Of a DNA stretch of 64,000 nt, positions 1-8,063 are shown piece by piece. Both the position numbers and the translations under genes were made by a program. Each line of letters begins with the position of its first letter. Within the stretch, counting starts at the first letter, position 1. Origin of the DNA: Pedobacter duraquae (GTDB lineage: Bacteria > Bacteroidota > Bacteroidia > Sphingobacteriales > Sphingobacteriaceae); NCBI RefSeq assembly GCF_004362245.1, contig NZ_SNWM01000006.1, positions 308,750 to 372,749 on the forward strand, in the 5' to 3' direction. The notes beneath the pieces are model-generated. The model had not been told where the DNA came from. It did no database searches and saw only the letters and a program-made list of their open reading frames with translations.

Positions 1-1733
1 ACAATCTGCTGGTCTTTATTCAGCTGTGCATTTGAAGCTGCAGTAATAATCTGATTGCTTGCACTTGCGGGAGCCACGCTGCCATCCAGATAATAATAGG
101 TTGTTGCTGTACTGCGTGCGGCGATGCCATTTGGTGTAGAATAATTACTTGCGGTATGTGTGTTCTGATATCTGAAATTATTTACAATCTGCCAGCCACC
201 ATCGGTGAGGTAGTTAAACTGAAAACCTCCTGAGCCCAATTTGGTGTGAATCCCGTCAGCAAGGTCAAAGCTATGTGCGGTGCCTGCCGGATCTGTGTAG
301 TTCCACTGCGTGTTTATCGGGGATATCGACTGACTTACCATGTCGTAAGAACCGTATTTTGTTGGTTTTCCGGTACCATCATACGGGTAGTAGCTGGTTA
401 ACAGAAACTGTACGCGGTCATTCAGATACTTGCCAAATACGCGGACAAATCCTTTTCCATTGTCAAAGTTAAAGGTCATATTTCCTTTAATTTGTCCACC
501 GCGGTTGGCAGGGGAGTATCCCGGGTCAACAACACCTTTATCTGTGCGGTAAAAGCCGCCAATATTGAACTTAACATGGTCACTGATCTTTCCACCGGTA
601 TTTGCATCAGCACGATAGAGTCCCTGCGACAAGCCCGTTGTGAATTTAAACTGACCATAAGCTTTATCGGCACCCGAATAACTGATATTGTTGATTACCG
701 CTCCAGGTGTATTGGCTTGCAGGATTGACGCATTACCACCCCTGATGGCTTCAATATTCTGAATTGTTAAATCTGTTTTATAGTATTGATCTATTGAAGG
801 GTTTGTGTTGAAACCTGTAGGAAGCAAAGGTAATCCGTCTTCCTGAATACCCAGAAAGATATAACCGCCCTGTTGAGGAAATCCACGGACCCAAACATTT
901 CCGGGGCCATCACCACCGGTACTTTCTACGGTTAAGCCTGGGATTGCTTTCAACAGATCGGTACTGTTAAGTGGTGCCCTTGCAGTGATATCTTTATTGC
1001 TGATTGAAGTAATGGCTACACTGGATTCCAGTTTTTTCTTTGGATTTCCGCCACCAGTAACAACTACGCCTTCCAGTTGCAGCGCATCTTCAGAGAGGGT
1101 TATGTTAATGATCTTGTTGCTGCCATTGTTTTCTGCAGGGATTTCTTTAGAGATGTAACCGATAAAGCTGAAGTTTACGGTATAACTCCCCGTGTTGTTT
1201 ACCTTTAGTGAATAACTTCCATTCTCGTCGGTAGTAATTCCTTTTGTAGTGCCTTTTATAACTACGGTTACTCCCGGAAGCGGATTGCCCTTGCTGTCTG
1301 TTACTTTCCCGGATACAATTTCTTCGGCTGCGGTAATAAACGGATTGGGTACGATGCGGTCCTTATCATCATTCTGCGTAGAATACAAGAGGATCCTATC
1401 CTTGATAATTTTGTATTCTACATCGTAAGGTTTCAAATAGGTTTTTAAAACATCACCCAATTTCTGGCGCACAGCATTTACGGAGACTTTTCTTCCAGAG
1501 CTGATAGACTTGGCGCTATAAACGAATTTAACATCGGCGAGCTCTTCCAATCTGGCGATAACAGTTTTAATTTCCTGCTGGTCTGCTTTCAGCGAAATCT
1601 TTTTATCAAGTACGCCCTGAGCGCTTACAATCTCTGCAGATGCAGCACAAGTGAAGAGGGTAATTATTAATATTTGGTATACAGAATATTTCATTGCAAG
1701 AATAGCTAAAGAAATAAGTTGGTTTTTTTTCAT
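1..1733 (-). CDS. TonB-dependent outer-membrane receptor with STN domain (C-terminus cut by window edge)
   Basis: The minus-strand frame is open from about 1745 to the left edge. Only the N-terminal ~575 residues are here and most of the beta-barrel is missing. Reading from the start: a long hydrophobic signal region, an STN (secretin/TonB short N-terminal) domain with KFVYSAKSISSGRKVSV, a carboxypeptidase-regulatory-like beta-sandwich (GKVTDSKGNPLPGVTVVIKG), then the TonB plug with VVVTGGG and the VRGFPQ/IEAIRGG segment, and the first barrel strands. In FecA-type transducers the STN domain contacts a FecR anti-sigma factor, which matches the fecR and sigma genes just upstream. Starts at 1745, 1733 and 1694 are all in frame; I chose the ATG at 1733. 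The substrate is unknown; the plug looks more siderophore- or FecA-like than SusC-like, with no SusD gene next to it. Confidence 0.9.
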   Translation of the reverse strand, partial: MKKNQLISLAILAMKYSVYQILIITLFTCAASAEIVSAQGVLDKKISLKADQQEIKTVIARLEELADVKFVYSAKSISSGRKVSVNAVRQKLGDVLKTYLKPYDVEYKIIKDRILLYSTQNDDKDRIVPNPFITAAEEIVSGKVTDSKGNPLPGVTVVIKGTTKGITTDENGSYSLKVNNTGSYTVNFSFIGYISKEIPAENNGSNKIINITLSEDALQLEGVVVTGGGNPKKKLESSVAITSISNKDITARAPLNSTDLLKAIPGLTVESTGGDGPGNVWVRGFPQQGGYIFLGIQEDGLPLLPTGFNTNPSIDQYYKTDLTIQNIEAIRGGNASILQANTPGAVINNISYSGADKAYGQFKFTTGLSQGLYRADANTGGKISDHVKFNIGGFYRTDKGVVDPGYSPANRGGQIKGNMTFNFDNGKGFVRVFGKYLNDRVQFLLTSYYPYDGTGKPTKYGSYDMVSQSISPINTQWNYTDPAGTAHSFDLADGIHTKLGSGGFQFNYLTDGGWQIVNNFRYQNTHTASNYSTPNGIAARSTATTYYYLDGSVAPASASNQIITAASNAQLNKDQQI

Positions 1734-1791
1734 AACTTTAATCATTGTTCATTAAATAAATTGGATTTACTGGACATAGGAATACCTGGCT

Positions 1792-1838
1792 GCATGCCTT
1801 GCATGCGGCTTAATGAGCTGGCAATGCCCCACATTGCC
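1792..1838 (-). promoter_or_regulatory. Two hairpins between fecR and the TonB receptor
   Basis: GGCAATG (1820-1826) pairs with CATTGCC (1832-1838) across a 5-nt loop. A second stem forms from GCATGC (1792-1797) and GCATGC (1801-1806), extended by flanking G-C and G-T pairs. Both lie in the ~200-nt gap between fecR and the receptor. No U-tract follows them on the minus strand, so they are not clear terminators. They may dampen read-through or protect the mRNA end; that is inference. Confidence 0.4.
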
Positions 1839-1945
1839 GGCTTCATTTTTTTAAAATGGTATATGGAATATTAGCTGAGAATCAGGGAGAGTGGCTGGTA
1901 ATTGTTTTCGTCATGTTGATTTATTTTTGGTTATGTATTATGCGA

Positions 1946-3013
1946 TTAGTGGCATTTGACGCCTTTGACCAGAATGCTGGTGCCTTCGATCTGATAAGAT
2001 CCTGACACAGACTGGCAAATCAGGCTAAGCTGCTCGAAGAGTCCTTTTTTACTGATGTCACCGGTAAACGTACAGGCGTATATACTTTCATCTGCCACGC
2101 GGATATCAATACTATATTCTGAAGAGAGTATTTTAAAGATATCCTTTAGACTGGTTTCTGAGAATTGATGGTTGGAGGCCGCTACTTTACGCTCGTCAGT
2201 TAACTGACCGTTATGTAACTCTGCACGGAAGGCCCGCACCGCGCAGGTGAGCGGTTGATCGACCAGACTTTTAGTAAGCTGGTGGTCTTCATTATCAAAC
2301 ACTGCTTTTTGATTTGGCGTAATCAGCACTGCTTTAGCAGGCTTCGTGGCCAGGGCTGCGAATAGACTCTTTTTAGCATTCTCTGCCACCATAACTTTTC
2401 CCGTATTGACATCCACCTGTGCGGCTTTGCCATTGGCAGATTCTTTTACAAAGAAACTGGTGCCTAGTACTTTTACTACGAGGTTGTTATTGTATACATA
2501 GAAAGGTTTTTTTGGATTCTTAGTTACAGAGAAAAACGCATTTCCTTTAAGGTATACCGGTCTGTCTGCTCCATTAAATAACTTTGGGTAAGTGATTGAC
2601 GCCCCTGGTTGCAGGGTTACCACAGAATGATCTCCAAGTTCTACAGTCTGGTTGTTAGCAGAAGTGTTTTTATTGGTAACCATTGCCAGCTCTTGATGCT
2701 CGCTTAAGAAGGCATCTTCTGTCCTGTTGCCGTTAAATAAATAAAGGGCTGCAGATATCGTGATTAAACTAACTGCAGCTGCTATAGCCAAACGCACATA
2801 GAGCTTGCGGTATACTGGTGTCCTGGAATATGTGGGGGTAAAAATGGCGGCCTCCATGCGTTTAGAGATTTCTGAGAGCTCCTCATCAGACAAATCTCCG
2901 GCACTATGGGCATCAAGACTGGCATACCAGTTTGCTACACGAATTTTTTCGGTTTCAGAACAATTACCTTGCTGATAACGATCTAATAAATCTATAAAAG
3001 ATTTTTTGTCCAT
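1946..3013 (-). CDS. FecR-family anti-sigma factor
   Basis: 355 residues. The N-terminal ~60 residues (MDKKSFIDLLDRYQQGNCSE, later EISKRMEAAI) form the cytoplasmic sigma-binding segment of the FecR family. One membrane span lies at about residues 73-93. The periplasmic FecR beta domain follows (VELGDHSVVTLQPGASITYP, then GNAFFSVTKNPKKPFYVY). The C-terminal ~70 residues match the DUF4974 module common in Bacteroidota (FSETSLKDIFKILSSEY), which resembles the STN fold. It should hold the neighbouring ECF sigma factor inactive until the STN domain of the downstream receptor signals. It lies 95 nt downstream of the sigma gene and ~200 nt upstream of the receptor. The family call is firm; the inducing ligand cannot be read from the sequence. 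Confidence 0.94.
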   Translation of the reverse strand: MDKKSFIDLLDRYQQGNCSETEKIRVANWYASLDAHSAGDLSDEELSEISKRMEAAIFTPTYSRTPVYRKLYVRLAIAAAVSLITISAALYLFNGNRTEDAFLSEHQELAMVTNKNTSANNQTVELGDHSVVTLQPGASITYPKLFNGADRPVYLKGNAFFSVTKNPKKPFYVYNNNLVVKVLGTSFFVKESANGKAAQVDVNTGKVMVAENAKKSLFAALATKPAKAVLITPNQKAVFDNEDHQLTKSLVDQPLTCAVRAFRAELHNGQLTDERKVAASNHQFSETSLKDIFKILSSEYSIDIRVADESIYACTFTGDISKKGLFEQLSLICQSVSGSYQIEGTSILVKGVKCH

Positions 3014-3108
3014 ACCTTATATTTGGTTAATACAGGTAAGTAACTTAAGTAGGACGGAACCCTAATGATTTGTTTGCTTCTTTTTGAGAAATACTATAAC
3101 TTGCTGAT

Positions 3109-3678
3109 TTACAGAAAGAAAAATATGATCAAAAATATATAGTTGTTACTGATATACTCTTTCATCCACTTCAGGGATCTGGTAATGTGATACTCCACAG
3201 TTTTTTCGGAGATGTTCATACTCGCAGATATATTCTTGGTTGACAGATGTTCATAGCGACTTAGCCTAAATATTTTTTGTGTTTTATCCGGCAAAGAACT
3301 TAATCCTCTTTCAATAACTGAAGACAGATCTTGTAGCTCGGCTTTGTCAGAGCTCTGTTCTGTTTCACTAAACTGGGACTTTGAGAAATCGAGGTATTTA
3401 TTTTCTATTACCTGGGAGCGCACATAGTTAATGATACTGAATTTGAGTGCACCACATAAATAACTCCAGCCGTCGCGTACATGTAATGTTTCGCGTTTAT
3501 CCCAAATGGAAATAAATATATTCTGTACTAAATCCTCTGCAACAACACGATCTCTGGTTTTTCTATAAGCTGTTTGCAGCAGTTCTTTACAATAAAGCCT
3601 GTAAATTTCTTCATAAGCATGAAGATCGCCTGTTCTAAGGCGAAGAAATAATTCGTCAAATTGCTCGTTATCAGGCAT
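3109..3678 (-). CDS. ECF-type RNA polymerase sigma factor (RpoE-like, FecI group)
   Basis: 189 residues from the ATG at 3678; a TTG two codons earlier is also possible. Region 2 is visible as AYEEIYRLYCKELLQTAY and AEDLVQNIFISIWDKR. Region 4 with its helix-turn-helix is LPDKTQKIFRLSRYE and STKNISASMNISEKTVEYH. This is the layout of the Bacteroidota sigma-70 family that pairs with FecR. The protein ends in a strongly hydrophobic tail (YIFLIIFFFL) after the last DNA-binding helix. It heads the sigma-fecR-receptor cassette and faces away from tdh across a 188-nt gap. Confidence 0.94.
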   Translation of the reverse strand: MPDNEQFDELFLRLRTGDLHAYEEIYRLYCKELLQTAYRKTRDRVVAEDLVQNIFISIWDKRETLHVRDGWSYLCGALKFSIINYVRSQVIENKYLDFSKSQFSETEQSSDKAELQDLSSVIERGLSSLPDKTQKIFRLSRYEHLSTKNISASMNISEKTVEYHITRSLKWMKEYISNNYIFLIIFFFL

Positions 3679-3841
3679 TAGCAAAGAATGTGTTCATACT
3701 TGGAAAGTAAATATATAAATTATTTCAATGTTGGATGATTAGAATCATTTTGAATTACCTGATGGCATTGATCAACTCCCCGGAAACACTTTTTTATTGT
3801 CAATCCACAAAACATTTTTTAACAGGTTTGTTTCCTTTTTT

Positions 3842-3849
3842 TACCTTTG
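3842..3849 (+). promoter_or_regulatory. Candidate -7 element of tdh
   Basis: TACCTTTG fits the Bacteroidota TAnnTTTG element and lies 17 nt before the ATG of the threonine dehydrogenase gene. There is no clear TTG at the ideal 19-nt spacing, so this is a partial match only. Confidence 0.4.
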
Positions 3850-3866
3850 GCAAAATTTATATTTGA

Positions 3867-4814
3867 ATGAGCGACACGATATTAGTATTGGGATCTAACG
3901 GGCAGATCGGAACAGAGCTGGTTACCGCCCTGCGCAAAAGTTATGGTGAAAACCATGTTGTAGCTTGTGACATCCGCAGGCCTGATTATGATATTAAAAA
4001 TGCTGGTCCTTTTGAATTTGTCAACGTGCTTGAAAAGGAAACGCTGAATGCCATCTTTCAGAAATATAAACCTACGCAGGTATATCTTCTTGCTGCTTTG
4101 TTGTCTGCTACAGGCGAACAAAATCCAAAGCTGGCCTGGGATCTGAATATGAACGGCTTGTTGAATATCCTTGACCTTGCTATCGTTTATAAAACTGCGA
4201 AAGTATATTGGCCTAGTTCTATTGCTGTATTTGGTCCAAATTCTCCCAAAGACTATACACCACAGTTTTGTGTGATGGATCCCAATACAGTGTATGGGAT
4301 CAGTAAACTTGCCGGCGAGCGCTGGTGCGAGTACTATCATCAAAAGTATGGCCTGGATGTGAGGAGTATCCGTTATCCCGGATTAATTAGCTGGAAGGCT
4401 GCGCCAGGGGGCGGAACAACCGATTATGCGATTCATATTTTCCATGAAGCGTTAAAAAAAGGCAGTTATGCATCATTTCTTAATGCAGAAACCGAGCTTC
4501 CGATGATGTATATGGATGACGCCATTCGTGGAACTATAGAGCTGATGGACGCTCCGGCGAAGGATATTCAAATACGTTCGAGTTACAACTTTGCGGGTGT
4601 GAGTTTCACACCAGAAGTTCTCGCTGCGGAGATTAGGAAACACATTCCGGATTTTAAATTAACTTACACAGAAAATGATCCAAGGCAGGATATAGCCAAC
4701 AGCTGGCCGAGGTCTATTGATGATTCCTTCGCAACGCGGGACTGGGCATGGAAACCAGAGTTTGATCTGGCAAAGATGACTACAGATATGTTGAATAATT
4801 TACAGAAAAAATAA
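3867..4814 (+). CDS. tdh: L-threonine 3-dehydrogenase, short-chain (SDR/epimerase-like) type
   Basis: 315 residues with an extended-SDR Rossmann fold: the nucleotide-binding GSNGQIG is at residues 9-15 and the active-site YGISK gives Tyr143 and Lys147, with serines in PSSIAVFG at 117-118. The stretches VRSIRYPGLISWKAAPGGGT and YAIHIFHEAL are typical of the UDP-galactose-epimerase-like threonine dehydrogenases of Bacteroidota rather than sugar epimerases. The reaction is L-threonine + NAD+ to 2-amino-3-ketobutyrate, which the Kbl enzyme encoded at 32.8 kb splits to glycine and acetyl-CoA. The two genes are not adjacent. The alternative is a generic NAD-dependent epimerase, which I consider less likely. 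Confidence 0.85.
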   Translation: MSDTILVLGSNGQIGTELVTALRKSYGENHVVACDIRRPDYDIKNAGPFEFVNVLEKETLNAIFQKYKPTQVYLLAALLSATGEQNPKLAWDLNMNGLLNILDLAIVYKTAKVYWPSSIAVFGPNSPKDYTPQFCVMDPNTVYGISKLAGERWCEYYHQKYGLDVRSIRYPGLISWKAAPGGGTTDYAIHIFHEALKKGSYASFLNAETELPMMYMDDAIRGTIELMDAPAKDIQIRSSYNFAGVSFTPEVLAAEIRKHIPDFKLTYTENDPRQDIANSWPRSIDDSFATRDWAWKPEFDLAKMTTDMLNNLQKK

Positions 4815-4838
4815 AGAAGACGCTTAAAGAAACAGATC

Positions 4839-5564
4839 ATGGGAAGAGCATTCGAATTTAGAAAAGAAAGAAAATTTAAACGTTGGGCCAAAATGGCCGT
4901 GCAGTTTACACGTATAGGAAAAGAGATTGTAATGGCAGTTAAGGACAATGGCCCTTCGCCAGAAACTAACTCCCGTTTACGTACTGCGATACAAAATGCC
5001 AAGGCAGTGAACATGCCAAAACATACTGTCGATGCAGCCATCAAACGTGCTTCTAACAAAGACGAAAATGGTTACGAAGAGTTTGTTTATGAGGGTTATG
5101 CCATGCATGGCGTTGCCATCCTCATTGAAACAGCAACAGACAACACAAACAGAACGGTGGCTAACGTGCGTAGCTACTTCAATAAAACTGGCGGTACGTT
5201 AGGTAAAACAGGCTCACTGGATTTTATCTTCAACAGGAAATCTATTTTCAGGTTCCTTCCCGGAGAGCGTGACCTGGAAGAGCTTGAATTCGAATTAATT
5301 GATGCAGGACTGGAAGAGCTATATCTTGAGGCTGATGAAGATGGAACAGATATCGCGGTAGTACAAACAGCATTTGAAGATTTCGGTAAGATGCAGAAAA
5401 CCCTGGAGGATCTTGGCGTAGAAATGAAAAGTGCCAAATTGGAGCGGATCTCTCTTTCTACAACCCCAATCTCGGAAGAACAGGCTGTTGACGTATTTAA
5501 ATTAATTGACAAGCTGGAAGAGGATGATGATGTACAGGCTGTATATCACAACATGGCTGAATAA
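4839..5564 (+). CDS. yebC: YebC/PmpR (TACO1) family protein
   Basis: 241 residues, the usual family length. The N-terminus MGRAFEFRKERKFKRWAKMA is the Bacteroidota form of the YebC start. Further family landmarks are VDAAIKRASNKDENGYEEFVYEGY, GGTLGKTGSLDFIF and the acidic C-terminal part ending EEDDDVQAVYHNM. Members have been described as DNA-binding regulators and, more recently, as factors that relieve ribosome stalling; the sequence cannot tell which applies here. It lies 24 nt after tdh and probably shares its transcript, ending at the terminator near 5586. Confidence 0.93.
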   Translation: MGRAFEFRKERKFKRWAKMAVQFTRIGKEIVMAVKDNGPSPETNSRLRTAIQNAKAVNMPKHTVDAAIKRASNKDENGYEEFVYEGYAMHGVAILIETATDNTNRTVANVRSYFNKTGGTLGKTGSLDFIFNRKSIFRFLPGERDLEELEFELIDAGLEELYLEADEDGTDIAVVQTAFEDFGKMQKTLEDLGVEMKSAKLERISLSTTPISEEQAVDVFKLIDKLEEDDDVQAVYHNMAE

Positions 5565-5585
5565 TAAATATTGCTTAAAAACAAA

Positions 5586-5615
5586 AGGAAGACCATTGCG
5601 GATCTTCCTTTTTTT
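5586..5615 (+). terminator. Intrinsic terminator after yebC, probably bidirectional
   Basis: AGGAAGA (5586-5592) pairs with TCTTCCT (5603-5609) and a run of T follows to 5615. On the minus strand the same stem is followed by an interrupted T-rich stretch, so it can also end transcription of the convergent S41 peptidase gene, whose stop is at 5621. Confidence 0.85.
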
Positions 5616-5620
5616 ATACG

Positions 5621-7096
5621 TTATTTTTCCAGATACTTCTGGGCGTAGTCTATCCAATCTATGTTTTTATCGAGTATGATATCCGGCTGAATGCCTTTGT
5701 TATCTATCCCTTTTCCCATCTTTATTCTGCGACTCTTTGCGGTTGCGTAATTGATGTCCAGGTAGCCGCAAGGCATGTGAATGCCGTGTAACGAGGCATA
5801 GTCAAGAATACCCGCCGAATGTTGACCCATTTTAGTTACTTTTCTACTGTTGCTTACAGGGTCCATCAAAAACTGCTCAGTAGTACTCCCACAGTTTTCG
5901 TCCATGAGAACGGCAACTCTTTTTGGATAGGTAAGCACAGTATCCATTTTTTCTTCAATAATTTCTGCGAATGGCGACCAGTAGCCATTTAAATGAACTG
6001 TCATGCTATCGGCATAACGTTTAAAGTTTTTACGGCTCTCTTCCGGGAAATCCATGTCTTTAGTCAAAAGGTTAAACTTTTCTACGTTATCAGGACTGCA
6101 CCAATAGTCAACACCAATAATTCGGTAGGGATCGGTATAGAGATACTTTTTTAACGACCGGTAGGAAATATCGGCACCTCCGCCATTTCCACGGACATCG
6201 ATAATCAGGTTGTCTGTTTTACCAAGCAATCCTGCATTGGCCTTCACTACGCTGTCTATCGCCCGGAGATACCTGCTGTCGAAGTTTTTAATAGTCAGTA
6301 CATTGGTTTTATCATTTAGCCGTGTAAAGGAAACGACCTGGTTATTAGGTGCGGTGTTTACTGGTTTCCAGGCAGAAACAGCTTTTCCGGTTTTAAGGTC
6401 TGTTTTATACCAAAATCCATAGGTACCTGTTTCAATGACGTTCTGTTCGGGCGTTTTAAAACTTACGGCTACTGTATCCGAAGTGTGGTTTCTGAGGTAA
6501 TACACTGCTTTGGTATTCGGACGTTCCGGGATTTTAAATTTTACTTGTCCAGGCATCCAGTACAGGCTGTCAGCGTTAATGATGAAGGCATTGTACATAC
6601 CTTTTTCGTAAATCAGGCCAACACTGTAAGACTGATCGGCAATGGTCCAGATGCCTTCCAACGGTTTCCGTTTTTTGGTCGCCTGGAGATATTTGATAAA
6701 ACCTGCCTTGCTATAGTTAATTTTTGGCCAGCTTTTAAACTGGTTGCGGATGGTGTCAGGATGGATCGCCGGTGGCTGCATATATTGTGAAGTATACATA
6801 TGGCCATCTTTAAAAAACGCAATGTATTTCTGGATCAGGTTTACACAGCTTGCCGAGGCAAAATCTTTTTCATCAACACTGCGCTTGAGCAAAGAATCTT
6901 TGAGCATCTCATAAGCCGCTTTGTTGGATGAAGTTACTTTATCGGTAAAGCCAGAGTAATTTGCTTCGATTTTATTGATCACAAATTTCACGTTGTCCTG
7001 GCAGTGGCAGTCCTGAGCTAAGGCAAATTGCGAAGAGCAGCTCAGGATGAGTAATGCTAGGCCTGATACTGTTTTTTTGAGATGGGTAAGTTTCAT
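5621..7096 (-). CDS. Secreted S41-family (C-terminal processing) peptidase
   Basis: 491 residues with a signal peptide (MKLTHLKKTVSGLALLIL, cleaved near FALAQ). The S41 core is in the C-terminal half: the conserved LIIDVRGNGGG strand, then the segment VLMDENCGSTTEQF, whose Ser (residue 404) is the likely nucleophile, followed by GQHSAGILDY. No PDZ domain is obvious, and the N-terminal half is unassigned. It lies 165 nt from the esterase gene of the PUL and has its own terminator, so I treat it as separate from the PUL. The target protein or peptide is unknown. Confidence 0.85.
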   Translation of the reverse strand: MKLTHLKKTVSGLALLILSCSSQFALAQDCHCQDNVKFVINKIEANYSGFTDKVTSSNKAAYEMLKDSLLKRSVDEKDFASASCVNLIQKYIAFFKDGHMYTSQYMQPPAIHPDTIRNQFKSWPKINYSKAGFIKYLQATKKRKPLEGIWTIADQSYSVGLIYEKGMYNAFIINADSLYWMPGQVKFKIPERPNTKAVYYLRNHTSDTVAVSFKTPEQNVIETGTYGFWYKTDLKTGKAVSAWKPVNTAPNNQVVSFTRLNDKTNVLTIKNFDSRYLRAIDSVVKANAGLLGKTDNLIIDVRGNGGGADISYRSLKKYLYTDPYRIIGVDYWCSPDNVEKFNLLTKDMDFPEESRKNFKRYADSMTVHLNGYWSPFAEIIEEKMDTVLTYPKRVAVLMDENCGSTTEQFLMDPVSNSRKVTKMGQHSAGILDYASLHGIHMPCGYLDINYATAKSRRIKMGKGIDNKGIQPDIILDKNIDWIDYAQKYLEK

Positions 7097-7215
7097 TGTC
7101 TTTGGAATTGAATGCTGTAAAAATATACTTCATTAACCCAAAATCAATGCCCCGCCAGTCTAAAGATTTACTTTGCTAGTAGTCAGATTGTTATTTTTGA
7201 ATTTTAAATTGAATA

Positions 7216-7231
7216 TGTCCGTTTTCGGACA
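7216..7231. other. Small perfect hairpin upstream of the S41 gene
   Basis: TGTCCG (7216-7221) and CGGACA (7226-7231) form a 6-bp stem with a TTTT loop in the 165-nt gap between the PUL's last gene and the S41 peptidase. No T-run follows. It could mark the end of the PUL transcript or be a protein-binding site. Confidence 0.3.
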
Positions 7232-7261
7232 GCAAGATGTTCGATATGATGCAGTATTCAA

Positions 7262-8047
7262 CTATTTCTTATGGCTAAACAGCCATGGTATGAGTTGAGG
7301 CTCGGCGAATGCTGAATCCCAACTGTTATGGTTAGCATTGGGGTAAAAGGAGAACTTAACCTCCTTGCCAATGATTTTTAACTGGTCTGCAATGGCTTTG
7401 GAGAACTCCGGCTTAACAACATCATCTTTACCTCCATGAAAGATCCAGAGGGGAACTTTTTTATATTTCTGTACATTTTCCAGATTATCTCCACCGCAAA
7501 TAGCAAAGGCTGCGGCGAAGGTTTTGGGTTTTCTTCTGAGCAATTCGTAGGTACCCATGCCACCCATAGACAGACCGCCTACATATACCTGTTTATGATC
7601 TACATAAGGCTTATCAAGAAAATCGTCAACCATACCCAATAACGCGTGCATCGCCGTTGTAGGTTCCCCACCTTTAACGAAATTAAAAGAACGTTTTCCC
7701 GTACTGTCTGTTTTGATATCTACATTGGCCCAATAGCTATTGGCTGCACATTGCGGAAATACAACAATCGCTGGGAACTGTTGCCTGTAATCGTTTCTCA
7801 GGAACATCTTGGCACCATTCGATAGTTGTTTTTCATTATCGTTACCGCTCTCGCCCCTGCCATGCAGAAAAAATACAATTGGGTATTTTTGTGCCGGATT
7901 AAAGTTTTCGGGAAAAAGTATGCGATAAGCTATAGTATCCTTGCCTTTGATAAAACTACCACGGTCATATTTTTTGAGATCTTGAGCTTTGGTGATAACG
8001 GATGTCAGGATTAAAAGTAGAGATAGAGTGATTGTGATTTTTCTCAT
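7262..8047 (-). CDS. Secreted alpha/beta hydrolase (esterase/prolyl-oligopeptidase-like)
   Basis: 261 residues from the ATG at 8047. The frame runs further upstream, but that part overlaps the end of the GH125 gene, and MRKITITLSLLLILTSVITK is a clean signal peptide. The fold is visible as YPIVFFLHGRGESGND (oxyanion region), GLSMGG (nucleophile Ser160), GGKDDVV (Asp208/209) and NANHNSW (His240), a complete Ser-Asp-His triad. Such enzymes in PULs often remove acyl groups from glycans; which ester is cut here is unknown. The gap to the GH125 gene is 16 nt, so it is probably the last gene of the PUL operon. Confidence 0.85.
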   Translation of the reverse strand: MRKITITLSLLLILTSVITKAQDLKKYDRGSFIKGKDTIAYRILFPENFNPAQKYPIVFFLHGRGESGNDNEKQLSNGAKMFLRNDYRQQFPAIVVFPQCAANSYWANVDIKTDSTGKRSFNFVKGGEPTTAMHALLGMVDDFLDKPYVDHKQVYVGGLSMGGMGTYELLRRKPKTFAAAFAICGGDNLENVQKYKKVPLWIFHGGKDDVVKPEFSKAIADQLKIIGKEVKFSFYPNANHNSWDSAFAEPQLIPWLFSHKK

Positions 8048-8063
8048 AACGCAATTTCGATGC

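Noticed and set aside
275..728. Short plus- and minus-strand reading frames at the left edge
   Set aside because: They lie inside the TonB receptor frame, which has clear STN, carboxypeptidase-like and plug motifs on the minus strand.
5621..7096. S41 peptidase as a PUL member
   Set aside because: It has a separate terminator, a 165-nt gap with a hairpin, and no link to glycan use.
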